Of a stretch of DNA of 64,000 nt, positions 56,622 to 64,000 are shown piece by piece. Made by a program: the position numbers and the translations under genes. The first letter of the stretch is position 1, and every line of letters begins with the position of its first letter. The notes under the pieces were generated by a model. That model did not search any database. It saw only the letters and a program-made list of their open reading frames with translations, and was not told the DNA's origin. The stretch is from an uncultured Lachnospiraceae bacterium (GTDB lineage Bacteria > Bacillota > Clostridia > Lachnospirales > Lachnospiraceae), in assembly GCA_946414885.1 (NCBI GenBank), contig CAMKQH010000021.1, forward strand, positions 1 to 64,000, in the 5' to 3' direction.

Positions 56622-56650
56622 ACTATAGCACTTGAAGGCATAACAATCAA
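56622..56650 (-). promoter_or_regulatory. Promoter of tyrA (minus strand)
   Basis: On the minus strand TTGATT and TATAGT are separated by 17 bases. Confidence 0.6.
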
Positions 56651-56753
56651 TCAAAAAATGCATTTCCCACGCCAGTTTTTGTATGAAATTTCGGGCACTG
56701 AAAAATAATTTACTGCAAACGGAGAAAAAATTGGTGGAAATATAGAATTTTCC

Positions 56754-56782
56754 TTGTAATTTGACTGAATATTTAGTAAAAT
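56754..56782 (+). promoter_or_regulatory. Promoter of the EF-G-like gene
   Basis: TTGTAA and TAAAAT are separated by 17 bases, followed by a GGAGGAAAG ribosome site. Confidence 0.65.
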
Positions 56783-56827
56783 AGCTTTATGGGGTTTCCC
56801 AAAAATCAGCTATTGGAGGAAAGACAT

Positions 56828-58921
56828 ATGAATGTTTACACATCAGACAAGATTCGTAACGTAGTGCTGCTTGGACATGGCGGGGCAGGTAAGACCTCTT
56901 TGGCAGAGGCGTTTGGGTATATTTCCGGAATTACTTCCAGAATGGGCAAGGTATCTGACGGAAATACCATAAGCGATTACGGCAAGGAAGAGCAGAAGCG
57001 CCAGTTTTCCATTAGCACTTCCGTTATCCCCATCGAATGGGAAGGCATGAAGATCAACGTTTTGGATACCCCTGGCTATTTTGATTTTGTTGGTGAGGTT
57101 GAAGAGGCAGTCAGCGCGGCAGGCGCAGCAATCATCGTCGTAAACGGCAAGGCCGGCATCGAAGTTGGTACTTTAAAGGCTTGGGAGCTTTGCGAAAAGT
57201 ATAAGCTGCCCAGGATCATCTATGTGTCCAACATGGACGTGGACAATGCCTCCTTCCGTCAGGTTGTGGAAGACATGACGGCGATGTTTGGCAAGAAGAT
57301 GGCTCCGTTCCATCTGCCCATCCGTGAGAATGAGAAGTTCGTTGGTTACGTTAACGTGATCACCGAGACCGGTAATCGTTGGAATGGCAAGGAAGTTGTT
57401 CCCTGCGAGGTTCCCGAGTACAGTAAGGCAAACCTTCAGATCTGCCGCGATACCTTGATGGAATCCGTTGCTGAGACCAGCGAGGAAATGATGGAGCGTT
57501 ACTTTGGCGGTGAGGAATTCACGGAAGCCGAGATCCGTTCCGCACTCAGAATCAACGTATGTGATTGCCAGATCGTTCCCATGACCATGGGCTCGAGTGT
57601 TCTGTGTCAGGGCATTTACACGCTTTTGGATGACGTGATCAAATACTTCCCGAGCCCTGAGAACCGTGAGGTGGCCGGCATCAACAATAAAACTGGTGAA
57701 ATCTATCACGCAGATTACGATTTCTCAAAGGCAAAGACCGCGTATATCTGGAAGACCATCGTTGATCCCTTCATTGGAAAGTACTCCCTGATCAAGGTGA
57801 ACTCCGGCGTTCTGAAAACGGACGACGTGATGTACAATGTTGACAAGGACATTGAAGAGAAGATTGGTAAGCTCTACGTGCTTCAGGGCAACAAGCCCAT
57901 CGAAGTTCCCGAGCTTCACGCAGGCGACATCGGCGCACTGGCTAAGCTGACCGCTGCCCGCACCGGAAACAGCCTTTCCACGAAGGCAACCACGATTAAG
58001 TTTGGTAAATTTGAGATTTCGACGCCTTACACCTACATGCGCTATAAGCCCAAGAATAAGGCCGACGTCGACAAGATCTCTCAGGCACTTCAGAAGATCG
58101 GTCACGAAGATCTGACCATGAAGACCGTGAACGATTCCGAGAACAGCCAGCTTCTTCTTTACGGCATGGGCGATCAGCATCTTGAGATCATCGTGAGCAG
58201 ACTGCTCAACGAGTATAAGGTAGAGGTTGATCTGGCACAGCCGAAGGTGGCTTATCGCGAGACGATCCGCAAGAACTCCGACGTGGAATATAAGTACAAG
58301 AAGCAGTCCGGCGGACATGGCCAGTATGGTCACGTTAAGATGCGCTTTAGTCCTTCCGGTGATCTTGAAAAGCCTTATGAGTTCGAGACTGAGGTTGTGG
58401 GCGGTGCCGTTCCCAAGAACTACTTCCCCGCAGTGGAAAAGGGCTTGCAGGATTCCGTCCTGAAGGGACCTTTGGCAGCATATCCCGTAGTTGGCGTTAA
58501 GGCTGTTCTGTATGATGGTTCCTACCATCCCGTAGACTCTTCGGAAATGGCCTTCAAGGTTGCAACGATCCAGGCCTTCAAGAAGGGCTTCATGGAAGCA
58601 CAGCCCGTACTGCTTGAGCCCATCGTATCCCTGAAGGTTGTGGTTCCTGATTCCTATACCGGTGACGTTATGGGCGACCTCAACAAGAGAAGAGGACGCG
58701 TTCTGGGCATGAACCCCATTGCCGGAGGAAAGCAGCAAATCGAGGCAGACGTACCGATGAGCATGCTCTTTGGATACTGCACGGATCTTCGTTCCATGAC
58801 TGGCGGACGTGGCACTTATTCCTATGAATTTGCCCGTTACGAGCAGGCACCCAGCGACGTGCAGGAGAAGGAAGTTGCAGCAAGAGCGGCAAAGGTTGCG
58901 GAGAACGCAGTGGAAGAATAA
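56828..58921 (+). CDS. Elongation factor G-like GTPase (EF-G2 type)
   Basis: The 697-residue protein has all five EF-G domains, including the domain IV tip DLNKRRGRVLGM. The P-loop GHGGAGKT is intact. However, switch II reads DTPGYFDF, where EF-G has DTPGHVDF (catalytic His to Tyr), and the G4 motif reads VSNMD where NKMD is expected. Such features mark a divergent EF-G branch found beside the main FusA in many Clostridia, whose role is unclear. ATG 56828 is chosen for GGAGGAAAG; the track start adds 13 residues. It is not next to tufA or rpsL-rpsG, so it is not the main EF-G. Confidence 0.9.
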   Translation: MNVYTSDKIRNVVLLGHGGAGKTSLAEAFGYISGITSRMGKVSDGNTISDYGKEEQKRQFSISTSVIPIEWEGMKINVLDTPGYFDFVGEVEEAVSAAGAAIIVVNGKAGIEVGTLKAWELCEKYKLPRIIYVSNMDVDNASFRQVVEDMTAMFGKKMAPFHLPIRENEKFVGYVNVITETGNRWNGKEVVPCEVPEYSKANLQICRDTLMESVAETSEEMMERYFGGEEFTEAEIRSALRINVCDCQIVPMTMGSSVLCQGIYTLLDDVIKYFPSPENREVAGINNKTGEIYHADYDFSKAKTAYIWKTIVDPFIGKYSLIKVNSGVLKTDDVMYNVDKDIEEKIGKLYVLQGNKPIEVPELHAGDIGALAKLTAARTGNSLSTKATTIKFGKFEISTPYTYMRYKPKNKADVDKISQALQKIGHEDLTMKTVNDSENSQLLLYGMGDQHLEIIVSRLLNEYKVEVDLAQPKVAYRETIRKNSDVEYKYKKQSGGHGQYGHVKMRFSPSGDLEKPYEFETEVVGGAVPKNYFPAVEKGLQDSVLKGPLAAYPVVGVKAVLYDGSYHPVDSSEMAFKVATIQAFKKGFMEAQPVLLEPIVSLKVVVPDSYTGDVMGDLNKRRGRVLGMNPIAGGKQQIEADVPMSMLFGYCTDLRSMTGGRGTYSYEFARYEQAPSDVQEKEVAARAAKVAENAVEE

Positions 58922-58940
58922 TTCCAACGAAATTAAATCA

Positions 58941-58971
58941 AAGGGGTCCCGCATTTGCGGGGCTCCTTTTT
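58941..58971 (+). terminator. Terminator of the EF-G-like gene
   Basis: AAGGGGTCCCGC pairs with GCGGGGCTCCTT (one mismatch) around ATTT, followed by TTT. Confidence 0.88.
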
Positions 58972-59000
58972 GCATTAGGAAATTTTAAGAATTTTCAGTA

Positions 59001-59028
59001 TTGATTATTTAGAAATATGTTATAAGAT
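59001..59028 (+). promoter_or_regulatory. Promoter of the lipid operon
   Basis: TTGATT and TAAGAT are separated by 16 bases. Confidence 0.5.
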
Positions 59029-59102
59029 ATTTATGTGAGAAAAACGTGCACAATTTGTCATAACGTAATAATTATGTAATCTTTTGTTATTTGGTGGATA
59101 CA

Positions 59103-59783
59103 ATGAAGAAAAGACTAGTTCCCGCGGAAATGATACTTCCGCTCCTTATTACCGTAATCGTTAATTTTTCGTCCTATTTTGGTTCCAGGATCTTTACCAC
59201 GAGCCTAACGCATCATGAGATTACCTTCGCATGGGAGAATAAGATCCCTCTCTGGTCCTGGACGATCGTGATCTACTGGGGATGCTATCTGTTTTGGATC
59301 GTTAATTATATCATTGCTGCGAGACGGGACAGGGCGGTTGCATATCGTTTCTTTTGTGCGGAGGTTTGTGCCAAGCTGATTTGCCTGTTTTTCTTTATCG
59401 TGTATCCTACGACGAACGTGCGCCCGGTCATTGAAGGAACCGGAATTTTTGACAAATGGATGCTTGCGCTGTATCAGGTGGACGCGGCGGATAATCTTTT
59501 TCCCTCGATCCATTGCTTGGTGAGCTGGTTTTGTGTCATCGCCGTGAGGGATAATGAGAAGATCCCCAAATGGTATAAGTGGTTTTCGCTCATTACGACC
59601 ATCGCCATTTGCCTGTCAACCCTGACGACGAAACAACATGCATTCGTGGACGTGGTGGGAGGCATTGGTTTTGCCGAGCTCTGTTATTTCCTGGTGCATA
59701 AGACGGGGCTGGATCGCAGATATGAAAGGAGATTAACTGCCATTGGAGGATTTTTCGGAAAACGAATTTCAAATAAAGCTTAA
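59103..59783 (+). CDS. PAP2-family membrane phosphatase-like protein
   Basis: A 226-residue protein with about six helices. The PAP2 signature is present in the variant form: TNVRPV, FPSIHCLVSW (the family's PSGH with Ile for Gly) and QHAFVDVVGG with the second histidine and aspartate. Such proteins act on lipid phosphates such as phosphatidate or undecaprenyl diphosphate, or as transferases. ATG 59103 follows TGGTGGA. It opens an operon with a VTT-domain protein, pssA and psd, so a role in phospholipid supply is likely. Confidence 0.82.
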   Translation: MKKRLVPAEMILPLLITVIVNFSSYFGSRIFTTSLTHHEITFAWENKIPLWSWTIVIYWGCYLFWIVNYIIAARRDRAVAYRFFCAEVCAKLICLFFFIVYPTTNVRPVIEGTGIFDKWMLALYQVDAADNLFPSIHCLVSWFCVIAVRDNEKIPKWYKWFSLITTIAICLSTLTTKQHAFVDVVGGIGFAELCYFLVHKTGLDRRYERRLTAIGGFFGKRISNKA

Positions 59784-60324
59784 ATCCTTGACGGTTTTGG
59801 GACTTTTGATCCTTCTGGCGGTTGGCCTAAAACTCCTGATCAAGGATAAAATCAGGTCCGTAGAAGATTTGCAAATCTACGTCAAACAGTTTGGGATGTT
59901 TGCGCCTGCATTACTCACGCTGATTCAGGCGTTTCAGGTTGTGGTGCCAATTCTCCCGGGATATCTTGGATGTGCCGCGGGTGCCATCGCTTTTGGAAGT
60001 GCCACGGGATTTTGGTGTAATTACGTTGGAATCAGCATTGGCTCCATCATTGCATATTTTTTGGCACGCAAATTTGGAATCGACATTGTGCTGACCATGT
60101 TTTCCAAAAAGTTTTACGACAAATGGTCCCGAAGGATCGAAAAAAGCAAGTCTTACGGGGTTTTTCTGTTTTTTGCAACGCTGTTGCCGCTGTTCCCTGA
60201 TGATTTTTTATGTTATTTTTCCGGTTTGATCAAGATGAACCGTCGCAAGTTCATTGGGATCATTCTCTTGGGAAAGCCATGGTGCATTTTGGCGTACAGT
60301 CTCATTTTTGGAATGATTAAATAG
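59743..60324 (+). CDS. VTT-domain (TVP38/TMEM64, DedA-like) membrane protein
   Basis: A 193-residue membrane protein with the VTT domain. FQVVVPILPGYLGCAAGAIAFG, then GSIIAYFLARKFG, are hallmark segments, and the protein ends in two further helices. Relatives move phospholipids or undecaprenyl phosphate between leaflets. The likely start is TTG 59743 with AAGGAG 11 bases upstream; this overlaps the PAP2 gene by 41 bases. Position directly before pssA and psd fits a lipid-flipping role, which is inference. Confidence 0.8.
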   Translation: MEDFSENEFQIKLKSLTVLGLLILLAVGLKLLIKDKIRSVEDLQIYVKQFGMFAPALLTLIQAFQVVVPILPGYLGCAAGAIAFGSATGFWCNYVGISIGSIIAYFLARKFGIDIVLTMFSKKFYDKWSRRIEKSKSYGVFLFFATLLPLFPDDFLCYFSGLIKMNRRKFIGIILLGKPWCILAYSLIFGMIK

Positions 60325-60348
60325 AGAGTGAAAAGGATTTTCGCGAAT

Positions 60349-61044
60349 ATGGATAGAAAACAAATTGGCTATTATGATTATACGGTAGTGCTTACTTATC
60401 TTGGTTTTATCATCTCCCTCTGCGGGATCATGCAGGTAATTAACGGACAGTACCTGAATGCCGTTCTTTGTCTGATGGTCACGGGCATCTGTGACATGTT
60501 TGACGGGGCCGTGGCGGCGACCAAAAAGAACCGCACGCATCAGGAAAAGCGCTTTGGCATCCAGATCGATTCCCTGAGTGATCTTGTAAGCTTTGGCGTA
60601 TTTCCCGCACTTCTCGTATATGAAATGTCCGGAAAGGCTTTGGCCGTCGGCATTGTCAGCATTGTTTACGCGCTTTGTGCCTTGATCCGTCTTGCATATT
60701 ACAACGTGCTGGAAGAGGAGAGACAGGATAGGATCACGGAGCATCTGAAGGAAATGGCGGACCAAAGCCTGGAGACGCAGGTGATGGAGGAAGAGAAGAA
60801 GGTATATATGGGATTGCCCGTGACCTTTATCGCCATCACTTTGCCGGCAGTTTACTTTTTCTATGACGATAACATTGTGCACGCAAAGCTCTGGCTTGGC
60901 GGACTTTTGGCGATCATGGCGGTTGCGTTTGTAACGCCCGTAAAGATCCAAAAACCTAAGGTGATGGGAAAGATCGTTCTTCTGATCCTTGGAGTCCTTG
61001 AGATCATTGCCATGACTTGGCTTGCGCTCGTGGGGGCAACCTGA
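60349..61044 (+). CDS. pssA: CDP-alcohol phosphatidyltransferase, PssA-like
   Basis: The enzyme would join serine to CDP-diacylglycerol to make phosphatidylserine. The 231-residue protein has about six to eight helices and the CDP-alcohol motif DMFDGAVAATKK...GIQIDSLSD. The four aspartates are present, but the usual arginine of DGxxAR is alanine here. The next gene is psd, which supports the serine assignment. A GTG at 60328 is an alternative start; ATG 60349 follows AAAAGGA. Its TGA overlaps the psd ATG. Confidence 0.87.
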   Translation: MDRKQIGYYDYTVVLTYLGFIISLCGIMQVINGQYLNAVLCLMVTGICDMFDGAVAATKKNRTHQEKRFGIQIDSLSDLVSFGVFPALLVYEMSGKALAVGIVSIVYALCALIRLAYYNVLEEERQDRITEHLKEMADQSLETQVMEEEKKVYMGLPVTFIAITLPAVYFFYDDNIVHAKLWLGGLLAIMAVAFVTPVKIQKPKVMGKIVLLILGVLEIIAMTWLALVGAT

Positions 61045-61880
61045 TGAAACAAATCAATCGTAAGCCTTCAGAGAGTATTGCACTTCGGTTCTTGTACCAT
61101 ACCGTTGCCGGAAGAACGGTTCTAAAGGTTCTTGTATGTCCGTTTGTCTCGAAAATTGCAGGAGCCGCGCTGGACGGTAAGGCATCGGCCGCATTGATCC
61201 CGTGGTTCCGGAAAAAGAACGGCATTTCCATGGAGGGCGTGATCGTTCCAAAGGGTGGATTCCCGTCATTTAACGCTTTCTTTTGCAGAAAGCGAATGAT
61301 GGGCAGCGTGGAGGAAAACAAGGCACTGACAAGTCCCTGTGATGCGTACCTGACCTGCATCCCAATCCATAAAAATCAGATTTTTGACGTAAAGCATACG
61401 AAATTTAGCCTGCAGGATCTATTGCAGGATAAGGATCTGGCAAGGGAATTTACGGACGGAATTGCATTGATATTTCGCCTTACGCCGTCCCATTATCATC
61501 GGTATGCCTACGCGGCAGACGGCAGAGTTTTAAGCTGGCGCAGGATTCGCGGCGTCTTCCACAGCGTTCGCCCAATCTGCACGAGGAAGGTTCCAGTGTA
61601 TGCCCAAAATGCCCGGGAATATCAGGTGATCGAGACAAAGGAACTGGGAAAGATTGTGCAAATGGAAATCGGCGCGATGATGATCGGACGTATTTCAAAT
61701 GAAAAGCCGGTGGACAGAAAAAGCGTCCGTGGCAAGGAAAAAGGGAAATTTGAATTTGGCGGTTCCACGATCATGCTCTTACTCCAAAAGGATTGCGTCT
61801 CCCTGCGAAAGGAAGTCTTGGAAGCGGGAATGGATGGCGGCGAATTGGCCGTAACCTACGGAGAAAGCTTAACGGAATAA
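61044..61880 (+). CDS. psd: Phosphatidylserine decarboxylase proenzyme
   Basis: Psd decarboxylates phosphatidylserine to phosphatidylethanolamine at the membrane. The self-cleavage site that forms the pyruvoyl group is FGGSTIMLL near residue 235 (GST in place of LGST). GGFPSFNAFFCR and LTPSHYHRYAYAADG, with the base histidine, are typical. ATG 61044 (278 residues) overlaps the pssA stop; the track ORF begins 27 bases earlier. It completes a PAP2-VTT-PssA-Psd operon. Confidence 0.93.
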   Translation: MKQINRKPSESIALRFLYHTVAGRTVLKVLVCPFVSKIAGAALDGKASAALIPWFRKKNGISMEGVIVPKGGFPSFNAFFCRKRMMGSVEENKALTSPCDAYLTCIPIHKNQIFDVKHTKFSLQDLLQDKDLAREFTDGIALIFRLTPSHYHRYAYAADGRVLSWRRIRGVFHSVRPICTRKVPVYAQNAREYQVIETKELGKIVQMEIGAMMIGRISNEKPVDRKSVRGKEKGKFEFGGSTIMLLLQKDCVSLRKEVLEAGMDGGELAVTYGESLTE

Positions 61881-61889
61881 AATACTTTG

Positions 61890-61925
61890 GCTCCCTGAAA
61901 ACATTCTACTTCAGGGAGCTTTTCC
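61890..61925 (+). terminator. Terminator of the lipid operon
   Basis: GCTCCCTGAA pairs with TTCAGGGAGC around an 11-base loop, followed by TTTT. Confidence 0.88.
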
Positions 61926-61930
61926 ATGCC

Positions 61931-61959
61931 TTGACATTGCAGGGAAAAACGAGTAAAAT
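61931..61959 (+). promoter_or_regulatory. Promoter of leuS
   Basis: A perfect TTGACA and TAAAAT are separated by 17 bases. No T-box leader is present, unlike pheS. Confidence 0.75.
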
Positions 61960-61993
61960 AATGCTTTAACAAGATTCAAGGGAGGACGAAATT

Positions 61994-64000
61994 ATGGCAG
62001 TTCCTTATAATCATCATGAAGTAGAATCAAAATGGCAGGGAATCTGGGATCAGGAGAAGGCATTTGCTACCTCCAACGATTATTCCAAGCCGAAGTTTTA
62101 CGCGTTAGTTGAGTTCCCTTATCCTTCAGGACAGGGCCTCCACGTAGGTCATCCCAGACCTTACACCGCACTTGACATCGTAGCCAGAAAGAGAAGAATG
62201 CAGGGCTATAACGTGCTGTATCCCATGGGTTGGGACGCATTCGGTCTTCCTACTGAGAACTATGCGATCAAGAATCACATTCATCCCAAGATCGTAACGA
62301 AGAATAACGTTGCAAGATTTAAGATGCAGCTTCATTCCCTGGGTTATTCCTTTGACTGGGACCGCGAGATCAACACCACGGATCCCCAGTATTATAAGTG
62401 GACCCAGTGGATTTTTCTGAAATTATTTAAGGCAGGCCTTGCGTACAAGACCGAGATGCCCATCAACTGGTGTACCTCCTGTAAGGTTGGCCTTGCAAAC
62501 GAAGAGGTAGTAAACGGCGTTTGCGAGCGTTGCGGAAGCGAAGTTGTACGTAAGGTAAAGAGTCAGTGGATGCTGAAGATCACCGAGTATGCGGATAAGC
62601 TTCTCGAGGGTCTTGACACCGTTGATTACATTGAAAAGGTAAAGGTTTCCCAGAAGAACTGGATCGGCAAGTCGACCGGCGCCGAGGTGGATTTCCAGCT
62701 GGCAGGCAAGGAAGATAAGCTTCGCGTTTACACGACCCGTCCTGACACCCTGTTTGGCGCGACTTACATGGTTATTTCTCCTGAACATCCTCTGATCGAC
62801 AAGTATCAGGCAGAGATAGGGAACATGGACGAGGTGATCGCTTACAGAGAGCTCGCCGCAAGAAAGTCTGATTTCGAGCGTACCGAACTTGCAAAGGATA
62901 AGACTGGCGTTCAGATCAATGGTCTTTCTGCGATCAATCCCGTAAACGGAAAGGAGATTCCCATCTGGATCTCTGACTACGTACTGATGAGCTATGGTAC
63001 TGGCGCGATCATGGCAGTGCCTGCGCATGATGAGCGTGACTGGGATTTCGCAAAAAAATTTGGTCTTCCCATCATTGAGGTTGTTGCCGGAAGTCCCGTT
63101 TCCGTACAGGAGCAGGTATTCACCGACGTTCAGACCGGAATCTTAGTGAATTCTGATTTTCTCAACGGACTTTCCGTTGCAGACGCAAAGAAGAAGATCA
63201 TTGCATTCTTAGAGGAGAAGGGCATTGGCACCAGCAAGACGAACTTTAAGCTTCGTGACTGGGTGTTCTCCCGTCAGAGATATTGGGGTGAGCCCATTCC
63301 CATCGTAAAGTGTGAGAAGTGCGGTTACGTTCCCATCGATGAGAGCGAGCTGCCCTTAGAGCTTCCCGAGGTGGAGAGTTACATGCCCACCGACAACGGA
63401 GAATCTCCTCTGGCAACCATGACGGATTGGGTAAATACCACTTGTCCTTGCTGCGGCGGCCCCGCAAAGAGAGAGACGGACACCATGCCTCAGTGGGCTG
63501 GTTCTTCCTGGTATTTCCTCCGCTATACGGATCCTACCAATACGGAAGCCCTTGCAAGCAAGGAAGCATTAAAGTATTGGCTTCCCGTTGACTGGTACAA
63601 CGGAGGCATGGAGCATACGACTCTGCACCTTCTGTATTCCAGATTCTGGCACAGATTCCTGTATGATCAGGGCGTGGTACCCACCGCAGAGCCTTATCAG
63701 AAGAGAACGAGCCATGGCATGATCCTTGGATCCAACGGCGAGAAGATGTCCAAGTCCCGCGGAAACGTGGTAAATCCTGACGACATCGTGCAGGATTACG
63801 GCGCAGACACCCTTCGTACCTATGAGATGTTCATCGGTGCCTTTGACCTGTCCGCAGCATGGAGCGAGGACGGCGTAAAGGGTTGCCGCAGATTCTTAGA
63901 GAGAGTTTGGAAGCTGCAGGACATCCTTGTGGACGGAGATGTTTACAGTGCTGACTTAGAGACGAAGATGCATCAGACCATCAAGAAGGTTTCCTCAGAT
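61994..64000 (+). CDS. leuS: Leucyl-tRNA synthetase (5' part; runs off the window)
   Basis: The first 669 codons are open to the window end, so the ORF track misses it. LeuS charges tRNA-Leu. The N-terminal HIGH-type motif is HVGHPRPYT, a Cys4 zinc-like segment follows (CTSCKVG...CERCG), then the editing domain with [14 protein letters not shown] and [12 protein letters not shown], a second cysteine cluster (CEKCG, CPCCGG) and the class I signature [13 protein letters not shown] 61994 follows GGGAGGACG. About 130-140 residues (anticodon-binding domain end) are missing beyond the border. Confidence 0.96.
   Translation, partial: MAVPYNHHEVESKWQGIWDQEKAFATSNDYSKPKFYALVEFPYPSGQGLHVGHPRPYTALDIVARKRRMQGYNVLYPMGWDAFGLPTENYAIKNHIHPKIVTKNNVARFKMQLHSLGYSFDWDREINTTDPQYYKWTQWIFLKLFKAGLAYKTEMPINWCTSCKVGLANEEVVNGVCERCGSEVVRKVKSQWMLKITEYADKLLEGLDTVDYIEKVKVSQKNWIGKSTGAEVDFQLAGKEDKLRVYTTRPDTLFGATYMVISPEHPLIDKYQAEIGNMDEVIAYRELAARKSDFERTELAKDKTGVQINGLSAINPVNGKEIPIWISDYVLMSYGTGAIMAVPAHDERDWDFAKKFGLPIIEVVAGSPVSVQEQVFTDVQTGILVNSDFLNGLSVADAKKKIIAFLEEKGIGTSKTNFKLRDWVFSRQRYWGEPIPIVKCEKCGYVPIDESELPLELPEVESYMPTDNGESPLATMTDWVNTTCPCCGGPAKRETDTMPQWAGSSWYFLRYTDPTNTEALASKEALKYWLPVDWYNGGMEHTTLHLLYSRFWHRFLYDQGVVPTAEPYQKRTSHGMILGSNGEKMSKSRGNVVNPDDIVQDYGADTLRTYEMFIGAFDLSAAWSEDGVKGCRRFLERVWKLQDILVDGDVYSADLETKMHQTIKKVSSD

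Noticed and set aside
57725-58975. 416-aa minus-strand ORF opposite the EF-G-like gene
   Set aside because: Shadow ORF; composition is rich in Leu/His/Cys as expected for antisense reading, with no domain.
61926-61993. Possible T-box before leuS
   Set aside because: The leader is too short and has no GGTGGTACCGCG-type element.

Overview
The window reads as one contiguous piece of a low-to-medium GC Gram-positive chromosome, most likely a Lachnospiraceae-type member of the Clostridia. The reasons are a PolC-type replicative polymerase next to ispG, a T-box leader before pheST, class B sortases, an LCP protein, a SpoIID-domain protein, a four-subunit 2-oxoacid:ferredoxin oxidoreductase, an NADP-type glutamate dehydrogenase, an ATP-type PEP carboxykinase and a DUF5688 protein. 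Almost every gene is on the plus strand; the exceptions I can support are a 62-residue gene near 15.9 kb and tyrA near 56 kb. I see no insertion sequence, prophage, CRISPR array, rRNA or recognisable defence island, so this is mostly core chromosome.

Layout. 0.3-6 kb: ispG and polC. 6-12.8 kb: an OFA-family transporter, the shikimate genes aroE-aroK-aroQ, efp, a DUF5688 gene, a tRNA-Arg(CCG) held inside a long inverted repeat, and an anchored SH3 protein. 13-18 kb: gdhA with a leader hairpin, an ADP-ribosylglycohydrolase, a small minus-strand gene, a secreted LysM protein and thrH. 18-22.3 kb: an RNase H-like gene, an RsuA/RluB pseudouridine synthase, ligA and metA. 22.4-27.3 kb: an exopolysaccharide control module (PHP phosphatase, Wzz-like adaptor, tyrosine kinase with a YYGK-repeat tail), a sortase and thrC. 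27.27-27.55 kb: a 271-bp nested imperfect palindrome of unknown nature, before deoC. 28-33.6 kb: a proline-type aminopeptidase, pckA, and a coupled trio of two small membrane peptides plus an anchored phosphate-binding-like protein. 33.7-36.9 kb: the four-subunit oxidoreductase. 36.9-37.2 kb: a probable 6S RNA. 37.2-42.4 kb: envelope genes (SpoIID domain, YihY/BrkB, second sortase B, LCP, and a surface protein ending in a sorting-like signal). 42.5-46.4 kb: Phe T-box and pheST. 46.5-52 kb: two paralogous polytopic membrane proteins around a GT2 glycosyltransferase, followed by a UGM-like flavoprotein. 52-56.5 kb: M18 aminopeptidase, queA, PilZ, VanZ and tyrA. 56.8-64 kb: a divergent EF-G-like GTPase, a lipid operon (PAP2, VTT, pssA, psd) and the 5' part of leuS.

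How it fits together. Several genes handle homoserine: ThrH and ThrC lead to threonine, and MetA leads to methionine with an acetyl-CoA-type residue. AroE/K/Q and TyrA serve aromatic amino acids. GdhA, PckA and the ferredoxin-linked oxidoreductase sit at the carbon/nitrogen junction of an anaerobe. The envelope theme is strong: two class B sortases, a possible substrate, an LCP ligase, a tyrosine-kinase control module, a glycan cluster and phosphatidylethanolamine synthesis.

The most unusual signals are the 271-bp nested palindrome before deoC, the 15-bp perfect inverted repeat around the tRNA, a palindrome laid over the PilZ promoter, the tightly coupled small-peptide trio, and a window-wide habit of writing Asn/Asp/Tyr/His with C before Val codons. 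In pheT this holds at 24 of 24 sites. All functional calls come from reading motifs by eye; no database search was run.
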